A DNA stretch of 64,000 nucleotides. Origin: Bacillus crepusculi. GTDB taxonomy: Bacteria > Bacillota > Bacilli > Bacillales > Bacillaceae. Location: positions 62,001 through 126,000 of the forward strand of contig NZ_JACXXE010000007.1 in assembly GCF_014764715.1 (NCBI RefSeq). Direction: 5' to 3'. Within the stretch, counting starts at the first letter, position 1. Each line of letters begins with the position of its first letter. The notes under the pieces were generated by a model that had not been told where the DNA came from, did not search any database, and worked only from the letters and a program-made list of their open reading frames with translations. A program made the position numbers and the translations under genes. Positions 39,905 to 49,182 of this stretch are shown in pieces.

Positions 39905-41107
39905 ATGGATCGTCGTCAAAAGCAAGTTGTGTCAATATCGCTCATCACAGCATTTGCACTCATTGGAGATTCAATGCTTTATATTGTTCTTCCGGTCTAT
40001 TGGAGAGAGGTTGGTTTATCATCTATTTGGGAGGTCGGATTACTGCTGTCGATCAATCGCTTCATTCGTATCCCGCTTGCGCCTGTTGTTTGGTGGCTCT
40101 ATCGATATGTACCAATGAAGACCGGTGTATTGATCGCTATTTTGATCGCATCAGTGACCACGATGCTATATGGTGTGAGCGGTTTTTGGCTGCTTTTGAT
40201 CTGCCGCTGCGCATGGGGACTGGCATGGACGTTATTGCGTATGAGTGGAATGCGATTGATTGCTGAAATGGATGAAGGCTCACAGGGGCATTTAACGGGT
40301 CTTTATAACGGGCTTTATCGCCTTGGTAGTTTATTTGGTATGTTATTTGGCGGGCTATTTGCTAGCATCATCGGCTTCCAAGCGATGACGCTCGTCTTTG
40401 GTTTACTCACATTGCTAGGGTGCATTTTTTATGTATCTTTGGATGAGATTGAAAAGGGAGAAGGCGAGAAGGTATATCAAGTCATCAAACAAAAATGGTT
40501 TGCACGAGGTGTCGTAAAAGTACTGCTGACTGGAATGCTGATCGCACTTGTGATACAAGGTTTATTTGCTTCAACGCTGAGTCATGTGATTGAAGCAAGG
40601 GTCGGCCAGGGGGAATTTGCTCTGTTCGGCTTTGTCATAGGAGCTTCTGCTTTAAGTGGAGTCATTCAAGCGATCAGATGGGGATGGGAACCATTTGTTG
40701 CACCGAAAACAGGCAGATGGTTTGATCGGCTTGTGCTCAAGGAACGAATGCTTTGCTGGCTGTTTCTTTCGTTTGGAGGTCTCAGTCTTCTTGCGGTCAT
40801 GCTGAAGGTCAGTGGCTGGTTTCTTGTAATGTTGCTTTTAATCCAGATGCTGTCAACGATCTTAACGACGTTGACAGATACGCTTGCTTTTCAAAAAGCC
40901 TCTACTCAAACAGATAAAAATCGCTTCCTTGCAAGCTATTCCTTCGTTCAAGATATAGGTGCTGCTTTAGGGCCTTTGTGCGGATATACGATGATTCAAT
41001 TTTTTGGATCGAGCAGTGTCTTTTGGTTGATGATCATCATCAGCTTATTGCTTTTAAGCATGTGGGCGAGAGCCGGTCGTCTGCATGTTTCCTCTGATGC
41101 AGCATAA
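39905..41107 (+). CDS. MFS transporter, LysR-linked
   Basis: A 400-residue major facilitator with about 12 membrane helices. The cytoplasmic loop after helix 2 is short (YRYVPMKTG), and a long charged loop (DEIEKGEGEKVYQVIKQKW) marks the centre between the two six-helix halves. AAGGGGGATGGGG precedes ATG 39905. The divergent LysR gene is its likely regulator. Substrate unknown. Confidence 0.82.
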   Translation: MDRRQKQVVSISLITAFALIGDSMLYIVLPVYWREVGLSSIWEVGLLLSINRFIRIPLAPVVWWLYRYVPMKTGVLIAILIASVTTMLYGVSGFWLLLICRCAWGLAWTLLRMSGMRLIAEMDEGSQGHLTGLYNGLYRLGSLFGMLFGGLFASIIGFQAMTLVFGLLTLLGCIFYVSLDEIEKGEGEKVYQVIKQKWFARGVVKVLLTGMLIALVIQGLFASTLSHVIEARVGQGEFALFGFVIGASALSGVIQAIRWGWEPFVAPKTGRWFDRLVLKERMLCWLFLSFGGLSLLAVMLKVSGWFLVMLLLIQMLSTILTTLTDTLAFQKASTQTDKNRFLASYSFVQDIGAALGPLCGYTMIQFFGSSSVFWLMIIISLLLLSMWARAGRLHVSSDAA

Positions 41108-41159
41108 AAAGTTTACACTTTTCGATGTCAGCATCTGCAAAAGCTGATTTAAGCCAAAA

Positions 41160-41193
41160 ACTGCCTCATGCAGCTAAACGCAAGAGGCAGTGA
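41160..41193 (-). terminator. Terminator of the DUF3900-like gene
   Basis: ACTGCCTC..GC / GC..GAGGCAGT stem; T5 tail on the minus strand. It may also stop the MFS transcript. Confidence 0.7.
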
Positions 41194-41200
41194 TGTTCTC

Positions 41201-42280
41201 TTATTCGATGTCTGAATCATAGGCTTTTTGCGTCAGCTGGCTGACAACCTCTTTTAATCCATTTGGTTTATGAAATTCAACAGGTGTGCTTCCTTTTTCG
41301 AAGACGATTTGATCTGCTTCAACGAGCACGACATATCGATTGTTGACCTTTGCAATATGGATGGAATGACCAAAGTCTGCTAGAAGACCTTTGATTTCTG
41401 TTTCTCCTAGGCGCATTTTCATTGTGATATCAGGGGTCTGTTCAACAATGTGGGAAGCCGCTAGTGTGACCTGTTCTGTATCAAGTGTTTCTCTAATTTC
41501 TCGTTTTTCACTCGCTTCCCATATTTCAAGATCCTCTTCAAACTGCTTTAATTCTTCACTTTCATCCTGCAATGTTTCGAATACTTGTTCCTGCACCATA
41601 TTCATGACCTGTGATTTCATGATTTCAGGCATCGATTCTCCATATTCGACGAATTTTAGAAAGTCTTCAAAATAACGGGCGTGTGAGGACTGGTGTATTT
41701 TCACTTCAGCTTCCTCTGTCATGCCCTCTTCTGGCATAAACGGGTATTGAATTGATTTCATGTTTTTTGTTGTAATGGCCATTTCGACTTTTCTTATCAA
41801 GGTAGATGTATCAGCGATAGAAGCCACTTTCTGCTCAAAATCGCATTTCATGATAAAAACAAAGGAATCATCGAAATACTTTTTAGGAACCGCAGACGCA
41901 ACTAAAAAAACGCCGCCTCTGACAGCACTTGTATCTAAATACGTGCGAACAAACTGTTCACTGCATTCATTAAACAATTCTTTTGTATCTGCAAATCTCG
42001 TCTGATGAAATAAATTGTAGTTTGGATTTGAATCGAGCTCATGACCGGGTTCGACAATGAATCGGCCAATTTTGGTTGGTACTTGCTCAGATTTAGGGTG
42101 TCTGTCCACTTTGCGTTTGACGATTTTTTTCAGCTCACCGTCTAGAAAGTCCTTCAGCTCACTTTGTTCAAATTCCTCTTGGTCTAATGTTTGGTAATGC
42201 TTAAATCGTTTATTTGCTTGGTCATCCTTGCCTTCGACTTCAACGACAAAGAATGATAGAAAACGTATCGTAAAATCCAT
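41201..42280 (-). CDS. DUF3900-like protein
   Basis: A 359-residue soluble protein starting MDFTIRFLSFFVVEVEGKD. I tentatively place it in the DUF3900 family, which is related in layout to nucleoid-associated NdpA-type proteins; the function is unknown. A charged, probably helical region lies at about 205-265. ATG 42280 has GTGGTGA upstream, and the promoter at 42317-42345 lies just before it, which excludes the longer frame to 42358. Confidence 0.65.
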   Translation of the reverse strand: MDFTIRFLSFFVVEVEGKDDQANKRFKHYQTLDQEEFEQSELKDFLDGELKKIVKRKVDRHPKSEQVPTKIGRFIVEPGHELDSNPNYNLFHQTRFADTKELFNECSEQFVRTYLDTSAVRGGVFLVASAVPKKYFDDSFVFIMKCDFEQKVASIADTSTLIRKVEMAITTKNMKSIQYPFMPEEGMTEEAEVKIHQSSHARYFEDFLKFVEYGESMPEIMKSQVMNMVQEQVFETLQDESEELKQFEEDLEIWEASEKREIRETLDTEQVTLAASHIVEQTPDITMKMRLGETEIKGLLADFGHSIHIAKVNNRYVVLVEADQIVFEKGSTPVEFHKPNGLKEVVSQLTQKAYDSDIE

Positions 42281-42316
42281 TGATTGGTCACCACTTTTTC
42301 TTCTTCGGATATGTTG

Positions 42317-42345
42317 AGTATAGAAAAAGGAGTGAAAATCGTCAA
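42317..42345 (-). promoter_or_regulatory. Sigma-A promoter of the DUF3900-like gene
   Basis: On the minus strand TTGACG, a 17-base spacer and TATACT: five of six bases agree with consensus in each box. Confidence 0.65.
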
Positions 42346-42400
42346 CGAATGGCGTCATATTGTGTCATTATTTCCCGAGAAATGTTTATTGAAAAATACT

Positions 42401-42415
42401 TGATAATAATTATCA
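42401..42415. promoter_or_regulatory. Perfect 7-1-7 Fur box
   Basis: TGATAATAATTATCA equals the B. subtilis Fur consensus TGATAATNATTATCA at every position. It overlaps a possible plus-strand promoter, TTGAAA (42389-42394), 16-base spacer, TATCAT (42411-42416). No iron-uptake gene is adjacent. Confidence 0.75.
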
Positions 42416-42439
42416 TTCTTGATAGAATGATAAAAGAAA

Positions 42440-42462
42440 AGAAGGAACCTGCCAGTTCCTTC
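42440..42462 (-). terminator. Terminator of the DUF1540 gene
   Basis: GAAGGAAC / GTTCCTTC stem with loop TGGCAG, and TTTTCTTTT on the minus strand. Confidence 0.8.
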
Positions 42463-42478
42463 AACTTAGAAAAACAAC

Positions 42479-42628
42479 TTATTTTGTTTCAAATGTTTCG
42501 CAATCAGTATCTGCATTGCGGGTCACATCAGTCATTGTGCTTTTACGGATTTTAATTGTAGAAGCGGTACAGCTGTTTTCAGCCCAAAAACGGCAAGAGT
42601 TCACTTCACAAAGTACGTTTTGTGCCAT
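42479..42628 (-). CDS. DUF1540 small cysteine protein
   Basis: A 49-residue protein (MAQNVLCEVNSCRFWAENSC at its start) with four cysteines, C7, C12, C20 and C43, in the arrangement of the DUF1540 domain, thought to bind metal. GGAGGTG lies seven bases before ATG 42628. A sigma-B-type promoter lies ~125 bases upstream and a terminator just downstream, so it is a single-gene unit, probably stress-induced. Function unknown. Confidence 0.8.
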   Translation of the reverse strand: MAQNVLCEVNSCRFWAENSCTASTIKIRKSTMTDVTRNADTDCETFETK

Positions 42629-42752
42629 GGGAATTCACCTCCGTGATTCATATTGAGAATGAAGCAAGCTGCCACTTGAATTCATTTAATCTAGTAGTCT
42701 CTTTATAGAAAGAGACTGTTTGTGCTGTGTATGCACATGTTTATCATACCAT

Positions 42753-42778
42753 CTACCCTGAAAATAGACAATTTAAAC
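42753..42778 (-). promoter_or_regulatory. Candidate sigma-B promoter of the DUF1540 gene
   Basis: On the minus strand GTTTAA (42778-42773), a 14-base spacer, GGGTAG (42758-42753): eleven of twelve consensus bases. The leader would be about 120 bases and contains a GTCTCTTTAT/AGAAAGAGAC hairpin at 42696-42715. Confidence 0.65.
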
Positions 42779-42780
42779 TT

Positions 42781-42814
42781 TGAAAGAGCGAGAATACAAA
42801 TCTCGCTCTTTTTT
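42781..42814. terminator. Hairpin terminator with no plus-strand gene upstream
   Basis: AAAGAGCGAGA / TCTCGCTCTTT stem, loop ATACAAA, T6 on the plus strand. No plus-strand gene ends before it for 1.7 kb, so it either insulates yfnH or ends an unannotated RNA. Together with the sigma-B promoter it accounts for much of the 351-base gap. Confidence 0.75.
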
Positions 42815-42979
42815 ATTTGCAAAAATAGTTAAATGCTAGGTGGCACCCTCTCTCATTTCGACATATGAATAGAATAGATTCAAAACCTGATGTCGGACAA
42901 AGTATGAGGCTACATGCACTGATTTTCCGCGTGAAAGGGTTTTCAATCAAAAATCTTCATAGAGAGATGAGGGGAGAAG

Positions 42980-43744
42980 ATGAAGGCAGTCATTCTCTGC
43001 GGAGGAAAGGGAACGAGAATGAGTGAGGTCACACAAGCGCTTCCTAAACCACTTGCTATGATCGGAGATCGGCCTATTCTATGGCATATTATGAAAATCT
43101 ATCAGTATTATGGTGTAGACGAGTTTATCTTATTACTTGGATATAAAGGTGAGAAGATCAAAGAGTATTTTCTCAACTATGATTGGCGGCATCAGAGCAT
43201 GCAGCTGGATATGTCGACAGGAGAAATGAAGCTTTTAGGGAAATCAGAAAAATGGGAAATCACCTTTTTAGATACGGGCGAAAATACGATGACAGGCGGA
43301 CGTTTAAAGCAGGCTCAGGACTACATTGGTGATGAGACATTTATGATGACGTATGGTGACGGGCTTGCCAATATCAATATGTTTCATTTGCTTAAGCGTC
43401 ATCAGGAGCTTGGGGCAGTTGCTACTGTCACGGGAGTTGAAAAGATGTCACAGTATGGGACGCTGAAGGTGTATAACGGGATGGCAGAATCCTTCTCTGA
43501 GAAGACGGACAGTATCGGGATGATCAATGGAGGATTTTTTGTGTTGTCTCCAAAGGTATTTGATTATTTGACAGATGATGATCAATGCGTGTTTGAAGCG
43601 GAGCCTCTTCAACAGCTGGCGAATGATGGAGAGCTTGCGGTTTATGAGCACCACGGATTTTGGACAGCAATTGATACGTATAAAAACTTGAAGGAAATCA
43701 ATGGCATGTGGAAAGAAGGAAAACAACCATGGAAGGTTTGGTGA
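42980..43744 (+). CDS. yfnH: YfnH, glucose-1-phosphate cytidylyltransferase
   Basis: A 254-residue nucleotidyltransferase (RfbF type) that makes CDP-glucose from CTP and glucose-1-phosphate. The opening [16 protein letters not shown] is the nucleotide-binding signature, followed by [21 protein letters not shown]. It begins a five-gene run in the order yfnHGFED, which in B. subtilis is made in the mother cell late in sporulation and contributes sugars to the spore crust. ATG 42980 has GAGGGGAG upstream. Confidence 0.93.
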   Translation: MKAVILCGGKGTRMSEVTQALPKPLAMIGDRPILWHIMKIYQYYGVDEFILLLGYKGEKIKEYFLNYDWRHQSMQLDMSTGEMKLLGKSEKWEITFLDTGENTMTGGRLKQAQDYIGDETFMMTYGDGLANINMFHLLKRHQELGAVATVTGVEKMSQYGTLKVYNGMAESFSEKTDSIGMINGGFFVLSPKVFDYLTDDDQCVFEAEPLQQLANDGELAVYEHHGFWTAIDTYKNLKEINGMWKEGKQPWKVW

Positions 43745-43748
43745 CGAC

Positions 43749-44720
43749 ATGAGCGGGTTTTGGAATGGCAAGAACGTTTTTGTAACTGGATGTACAGGGC
43801 TGTTAGGGAGCTATCTTGTCAAGGAATTGATTGATCAAGGCGCAAACGTGACGGGGCTTGTGCGTGACCAAGTGCCAAGATCGAATTTATATCAAGGCAG
43901 TCAATTTGAAAAGATGAATGTGGTGCAAGGCGCACTCGAGGACATGCAAACGATTGAACGAGCATTAGGAGAATACGAAATTGATACCGTCTTCCATTTG
44001 GCAGCCCAAGCGATTGTTGGGGTCGCAAACAGACATCCTGTTTCTACATTTGAAGCCAATATTTTAGGGACATGGAATGTGCTGGAGGCGTGCAGAAGAC
44101 AGCCGCTCATCAAACGAGTCATTGTAGCTTCAAGTGACAAAGCATACGGTGATCAGGAGCAGCTTCCATACGCTGAAGATATGCCGCTTAACGGAAAACA
44201 CCCGTATGATGTATCGAAAAGCTGCGCAGATTTAATTTCTCACACGTACTACAACACATATGGTCTTCCGGTTTGTATTACGCGGTGCGGCAATTTATAC
44301 GGAGGCGGGGATTTGAATTTTAACCGAATCATTCCGCAAACGATCCAGCTTGTATTAGAGGGAAAGGCGCCAGAAATTAGAAGTGACGGAACCTTTATTC
44401 GTGATTATTTCTACATTGAAGATGCAGTCAAAGCTTATTTACTGCTAGCAGAGAAGATGGAGGAAAAAGGGCTGGCTGGAGAAGCCTTTAACTTTAGTAA
44501 TGAAATTCAGCTGACGGTGCTTGAGCTTGTAGATAAGATTTTAAAGGCAATGGGAAGTGAGCTGAAGCCTCGTATTCTGAACCAAGGGTCGCATGAGATT
44601 AAGCATCAATATTTGTCGGCGGAAAAAGCGAGAAAGCTGCTTGATTGGAAGCCTGACTATTCCATTGATGAAGGTTTAGAAAAGACGATTGAATGGTACC
44701 GCGAATTCTTTCAAAAATAG
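43749..44720 (+). CDS. yfnG: YfnG, CDP-glucose 4,6-dehydratase-type enzyme
   Basis: A 323-residue short-chain dehydrogenase/epimerase. The NAD-binding motif is [15 protein letters not shown], the catalytic Ser in [11 protein letters not shown] and YxxxK in [13 protein letters not shown]. It probably turns CDP-glucose from YfnH into CDP-4-keto-6-deoxyglucose. ATG 43749 lies four bases after the yfnH stop; the open frame reaches back into yfnH. Confidence 0.9.
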   Translation: MSGFWNGKNVFVTGCTGLLGSYLVKELIDQGANVTGLVRDQVPRSNLYQGSQFEKMNVVQGALEDMQTIERALGEYEIDTVFHLAAQAIVGVANRHPVSTFEANILGTWNVLEACRRQPLIKRVIVASSDKAYGDQEQLPYAEDMPLNGKHPYDVSKSCADLISHTYYNTYGLPVCITRCGNLYGGGDLNFNRIIPQTIQLVLEGKAPEIRSDGTFIRDYFYIEDAVKAYLLLAEKMEEKGLAGEAFNFSNEIQLTVLELVDKILKAMGSELKPRILNQGSHEIKHQYLSAEKARKLLDWKPDYSIDEGLEKTIEWYREFFQK

Positions 44721-44732
44721 AGGTGTGAATAG

Positions 44733-45644
44733 ATGAACAGCATATATTGTACGGTTCTATCAAGTGGAAGACTTTATCAAGCCATTGCACTTTTCTTATC
44801 GTTGAAGCAAGTAGAAGAGGATGCTGTCATCAAGACGTTATGTATGGATGATGCTGCATTTGATTTGCTTCATCAAATGAATTTCCCGCATGTCGATCTT
44901 GTTCATGTGCGGAAGCTTGAAACACCGGAGCTGCTAGAGAAAAAAGGGGAACGGGACGCGTCGGAATATTGCTGGACGTTAAAGCCGATGTGGATTGAGT
45001 GGTTGTTTGAACAGGAGCAGGCGGCCGAAGTGACCTATCTTGATGCGGATTTGTTCTTTTATGAGAGCCTGAAAGTCATTTTTCGAAACCAGCCGGATGC
45101 CTCTGTTTTACTCTCGAGAGGGGATATTGTCATCCCAAGCTTTGATCCAGAGGAAGTGATCATGCTTCAGAAGCTTTTAGGACGCTATAACTCAGGCTTC
45201 CTATACTTTAAGGGAGATGAAGCCGGACGGAAGTGCCTTAACTGGTGGAAAGAAAAATGTTTAAAAGAATGCAAAAATGCGCCGGGAGAAGGCAAGTTTG
45301 GCGATCAAGGATATTTAGATCATATGCCGATGCTGTTTGAAAAAGTAGAAGATATTGAAACAAAGGGCGTGAATATTGGTCATTGGAACTATGGACAGCA
45401 TTCCTATGAGGAAAAGAATGGACGTATTCTGCTTGAGGATGGGAGCCCGCTCATTTGTTATCATTTTAGCGGATTTCGGATCGTGAGTAAGGATGATATG
45501 CTACAAATCCATGAAAAAGGGAGAACCGATTTACCATTCTTCCAAGAAGCCTATCGGGAAGTGCTTCGCCATGTGATTGAATCGGTAGAGCAAGTCAACC
45601 CGATGTTTAACGGCTATGCCAAGCTGGAGGGGGATGACGCATGA
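44733..45644 (+). CDS. yfnF: YfnF, putative glycosyltransferase
   Basis: A 303-residue protein with a GT-A/GT8-like layout: the metal-binding DxD is in VTYLDADLFFY and the acceptor region in RYNSGFLYFK ... GDQGYLDHMP, with YHFSGFR near the end. It is a paralogue of the last gene of the operon. Donor and acceptor are unknown; a deoxyhexose on a crust glycan is inferred. AGAGGTG before ATG 44733. Confidence 0.82.
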   Translation: MNSIYCTVLSSGRLYQAIALFLSLKQVEEDAVIKTLCMDDAAFDLLHQMNFPHVDLVHVRKLETPELLEKKGERDASEYCWTLKPMWIEWLFEQEQAAEVTYLDADLFFYESLKVIFRNQPDASVLLSRGDIVIPSFDPEEVIMLQKLLGRYNSGFLYFKGDEAGRKCLNWWKEKCLKECKNAPGEGKFGDQGYLDHMPMLFEKVEDIETKGVNIGHWNYGQHSYEEKNGRILLEDGSPLICYHFSGFRIVSKDDMLQIHEKGRTDLPFFQEAYREVLRHVIESVEQVNPMFNGYAKLEGDDA

Positions 45645-46831
45645 ACGAAAAGCCGAAGGTAAGCGTCATAATTCCGAGCTATAATGCGAAAGAGCGCTTA
45701 GAAGGAAGCCTTGTTTCCTTAACGCTTCAGGAAACAGATATCCCGTTTGAGGTCATTGTGGCTGATAATGGGTCAACGGATGATACGATGGAAATGCTCG
45801 AAAAAATAGAGGTGAACTTCCCATTTAAAAAGGTGCGTATACCTGTCAATCAAGGGATTGCAAAGGGGCGTAATCATGCCATTCGCGAGGCAGAGGGAGA
45901 TCTGCTGATTTTTCATGACAGTGATATGCTGGCAGAGCCGAGGTTTATTCAAAAGCATGTAGAGGCGCATGCTGACAGGGAGGATCTCGTTATTTGCGGT
46001 GTGTGCTGGAAGCGGATCTATCGTTATTTTTACACAGCGTTTGATAAAGATCATTTGATGAGTTTGAAAAAGCAGGGTTTGTATAAGCGGAACATGAAGA
46101 ACAAAACGCCTCTTTCATCAATGGAAGAAGTCGAAAATGGTGCATTTCTAGAGAAAAGCTTCGATTTGCAATCCGAGTTTATTCATCACCTTAAAGAGAT
46201 ATTGCATACGTACCACTATGATTTAAGTTCCTATGAGCTGCCGTGGCGATTTTTCATTACAAATAATTCCTCTGTTAAACGAAAGCATGTCATGGCACTG
46301 GGGATGTTTGATGAAAATATTGTTCGGTACGGGTTTGAGGATTATGATTTAGGGATTCGTCTTCATCAGCTTGGCCTGTCATTTGTGCTAAGAGAGGATA
46401 TCATGAGTGTGCATCAGGAGCATCCAAGTAATTTAACGTCGTTTGATGACATCAAATATAATATTTTGTATATGTGCGAGAAATATAACCATATTGATGC
46501 CATTGATGTCCATTTGGCCTTCTCTGGTCCGTTTTCTCATACCGTGACAAATGACATGATGAAAGAAATTCGTCAGCTGCGTGAGAATCCGGCATTTGAT
46601 GGTCTGCTATCTTATTTTTTAGAGTTGCTTCATTTGGTCACAGAGCGGAATGTAGGCATCAAACGCGATAAAAAAGATGTACTGACAGCAAAGCATGTTC
46701 CTTTGAAAAAGTTGTCAGAGACTGCGCAGCTTGCAAGGAAGGAATATGGCTGCGCGGTTCTTGTGGAAGCGATTCAAGGGCTAACGAAAGAGCTGTTATG
46801 CGTTGACTTCTTTCAAGTGGACGTGTTGTAG
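45641..46831 (+). CDS. yfnE: YfnE, family 2 glycosyltransferase
   Basis: A 396-residue GT2 enzyme: KVSVIIPSYNAKERLEGSL start, nucleotide-binding VIVADNGSTDDT, DxD-like FHDSDML, and a C-terminal galactosyltransferase-like motif RYGFEDYDLGIRLHQLG with the catalytic ED. The start ATG 45641 overlaps the yfnF stop (ATGA), a sign of coupled translation. Confidence 0.88.
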   Translation: MNEKPKVSVIIPSYNAKERLEGSLVSLTLQETDIPFEVIVADNGSTDDTMEMLEKIEVNFPFKKVRIPVNQGIAKGRNHAIREAEGDLLIFHDSDMLAEPRFIQKHVEAHADREDLVICGVCWKRIYRYFYTAFDKDHLMSLKKQGLYKRNMKNKTPLSSMEEVENGAFLEKSFDLQSEFIHHLKEILHTYHYDLSSYELPWRFFITNNSSVKRKHVMALGMFDENIVRYGFEDYDLGIRLHQLGLSFVLREDIMSVHQEHPSNLTSFDDIKYNILYMCEKYNHIDAIDVHLAFSGPFSHTVTNDMMKEIRQLRENPAFDGLLSYFLELLHLVTERNVGIKRDKKDVLTAKHVPLKKLSETAQLARKEYGCAVLVEAIQGLTKELLCVDFFQVDVL

Positions 46832-47761
46832 ATGGCGTCTTATCATTTTACAACCATTGTGTCGAATACCCATGTATTTAAGCTGCTGGCGCTGCTTCAT
46901 TCGCTTGAACAAACCGCCCATTCTTTTAAGTTGTCTGTGTTATGTGCGGACCCTTTGGCTTATAAGGTGTTAAGTGAGTTTCCTCATCCGCATGTTCAAT
47001 ATGAACAGCTTGAAGACATTGAAGATGATTCGCTGCGAAAGGCAAAAGATAACCGGACATTTCATGAGTATTGCTGGACATTAAAGCCTGTCTTTCTGCT
47101 CAAAATGCTTGAGTCCTCAGATGCGGATTATCTCGCTCATTTGGATACCGATTTGTACTTTTATCATGATCCAGAGGCGATTTTTGCAGAGAAGCCGCTC
47201 GCTCATTTATTTTTGACGGATCATATGAATTCCAAGCGGTTTTATCACTTTTATGAGTTGTCTGGTCGCTTTAATACTGGTTTTGTAGGCTGTCGTAACA
47301 CAGACGTTGCCAAACAGGCGGTCACGCAATGGAAAGAAAACTGCATTGCGCACTGTACAGTAGAAATGGATACGGAAAACAAGACATACGGAGATCAACG
47401 TTATGTTGAAAAGTGGGTAGACGATTTTGAAGGCGTTCATGTAGTAAAGGCCAAAGGAGCCAATGCAGCACTTTGGAATATTGAAAATTATCATCTTTCA
47501 ATTGTTGGTAGGGAAATTTACCTCGACGAAGATCCACTCATTTTCTATCACTTTTCTGCCTTTACAATTATTGATCAGAGCACATTTAATCTCAATTGGT
47601 ATTATTATATGAAAGATCAAAAACTGGTGGATCATATTTATATCCCCTATGCGAACTTGATTCATCAAAAAATCAAACAGGTGCAGAAGGTATTTCCAGA
47701 ATTTCAGCAAGGGTTTATTGCAAAGAAGCATGTTCCTGACACACATTTTTATGAGATATGA
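46832..47761 (+). CDS. yfnD: YfnD, putative glycosyltransferase
   Basis: A 309-residue paralogue of YfnF: EYCWTLKPVFLLKML, the DxD in YLAHLDTDLYFYHD, FNTGFVGCRNT, TYGDQRYVEKW and FYHFSAFT align with the same positions there. ATG 46832 follows the yfnE TAG without a gap. In B. subtilis yfnD is part of the crust-glycan operon. A terminator follows directly. Confidence 0.84.
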   Translation: MASYHFTTIVSNTHVFKLLALLHSLEQTAHSFKLSVLCADPLAYKVLSEFPHPHVQYEQLEDIEDDSLRKAKDNRTFHEYCWTLKPVFLLKMLESSDADYLAHLDTDLYFYHDPEAIFAEKPLAHLFLTDHMNSKRFYHFYELSGRFNTGFVGCRNTDVAKQAVTQWKENCIAHCTVEMDTENKTYGDQRYVEKWVDDFEGVHVVKAKGANAALWNIENYHLSIVGREIYLDEDPLIFYHFSAFTIIDQSTFNLNWYYYMKDQKLVDHIYIPYANLIHQKIKQVQKVFPEFQQGFIAKKHVPDTHFYEI

Positions 47762-47797
47762 AAAAACCCGCTCGGTAAAATGAGCGGGTTTTCTCTT
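47762..47797. terminator. Bidirectional terminator between yfnD and yfnC
   Basis: AAAACCCGCTC / GAGCGGGTTTT stem with loop GGTAAAAT and A/T runs on both sides. Confidence 0.9.
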
Positions 47798-49036
47798 TTA
47801 TGATTCATTCCATTTGGAGATGGTTTGATCACTAGGGAGTAAGACAGCTAGTATGCCTAAAATCGGTAAAAAGGCTGCACCGATCATTGTAGATGTTAAG
47901 CCGAATGCATCAATGAATGAACCGAGGGCAACCGAACCGATTGCACCCATTCCAAACGCAAGCCCAACCGTTAAACCAGACATTGTCCCAATTTTCCCGG
48001 GAAATAGTTCTTGGGCGTATACCACTGTAACAGAGAAGCTCGACATCAAAATGATGCCAATAAGTCCAAGCAGCACGTAGGCAAGAACAGGTCCGGCAAA
48101 AGGTAATAAAAGGGCAAGGGGGAAGGATGCCAATAATGAAGCCAAAATCACGTTTTTCTTGCCAAATCGGTCTGCAAGCGGCCCGCCTAAAAATGTCCCG
48201 ACTGCACCTAGAATGAGAAATAAGAAGATATAAGTCTGTGATTCTTTAATCGTCAAACCATATTGTTCAATCGCATAAAACGCATAGAAATTTGAGATCG
48301 CATTCCCATACCAAGAGCGGGCAAAAATAAGAAAGACGATGATGCCAAGCGCCGCGAGTGCTGATTTGCGGTGAATAGCAGATCTTGCCGCTTTTGCAGG
48401 TGCTTTTTTCGCTTGTGCCCGAATGGTATGAAGCTTCTGTGCGTACCATCTTGAAATATAAAGAAGGAAACCGACAGCAATCATTCCAACAATTGTAAAC
48501 CAAGCCACTCCTGGCTGTCCGAGTGGGACGAGCATTAATGCAGCGATGAGCGGAGCAAAGGCTTGACCTGTATTTCCGCCTACTTGATAGATGGACTGGG
48601 CGAGTCCTCTTCTTGGACCTGCCGCCATGTTGGCAACACGGGAGCCCTCTGGATGGAAGATCGCAGAGCCGAGTCCGATAAAGACCACGCAAAGCAGAAT
48701 GGTCACAAAGGATGGGGCATACGCAAGCCCGAATATACCGATAGCACTTAAGAATAAAGCAACCGGAAGTGCATAGGGCATCGGCCGTTTATCTGTGTAC
48801 CAACCAATAGCAGGCTGCATCACGGAGGAGACCATATTTAATGTAAAGGCAATCAGCCCTAATTGTGTAAAGGTCAGCCCCATTGAACGTTCTAAAATAG
48901 GGAACATGGCAGGAATAACGGCTTGCAATGTGTCGTTGAGCATATGGCAAATCCCAATAATCAATAGAATGGGATAAACTGTTGAGCCGGTGACAGCTTT
49001 TTGAGATTTATCCTTTGTACGAGCAGCAATAGCCAA
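47798..49036 (-). CDS. yfnC: YfnC, fosmidomycin-resistance-like MFS transporter
   Basis: A 412-residue major facilitator similar to Fsr of E. coli and B. subtilis YfnC. About 12 helices; GICHMLNDTLQAVIPAMFPI and the loop GWYTDKRPMPYALP (MFS signature A) are visible. The start is TTG 49036 with AGGAGGTAG upstream. The true substrate in Bacillus is unknown. Confidence 0.88.
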   Translation of the reverse strand: MAIAARTKDKSQKAVTGSTVYPILLIIGICHMLNDTLQAVIPAMFPILERSMGLTFTQLGLIAFTLNMVSSVMQPAIGWYTDKRPMPYALPVALFLSAIGIFGLAYAPSFVTILLCVVFIGLGSAIFHPEGSRVANMAAGPRRGLAQSIYQVGGNTGQAFAPLIAALMLVPLGQPGVAWFTIVGMIAVGFLLYISRWYAQKLHTIRAQAKKAPAKAARSAIHRKSALAALGIIVFLIFARSWYGNAISNFYAFYAIEQYGLTIKESQTYIFLFLILGAVGTFLGGPLADRFGKKNVILASLLASFPLALLLPFAGPVLAYVLLGLIGIILMSSFSVTVVYAQELFPGKIGTMSGLTVGLAFGMGAIGSVALGSFIDAFGLTSTMIGAAFLPILGILAVLLPSDQTISKWNES

Positions 49037-49141
49037 TGAGACTACCTCCTTTCATCCAACTGTTTATTTTTTGCATTCTTCTCATTTTATTCATAAGGTG
49101 AATTATAAAACAATAGCAAAAGGTCATAATTTAGAAAAAAA

Positions 49142-49176
49142 AGAGACACAGCGCTTGGTTGACAGCGTGCGTCTCT
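49142..49176 (-). terminator. Terminator of pbpC
   Basis: AGAGACGCACGCTGTC / ..GCGCTGTGTCTCT stem on the minus strand followed by T8. Confidence 0.8.
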
Positions 49177-49182
49177 AAAGAA

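Noticed and set aside
42280-42555. Plus-strand 91-codon frame over the Fur box
   Set aside because: It begins in the promoter region of the DUF3900-like gene, crosses a terminator and runs antisense into the DUF1540 gene; no ribosome site.
42980-47761. New capsule or antibiotic-sugar cluster
   Set aside because: Gene order and products match the known yfnHGFED spore-crust operon of B. subtilis.
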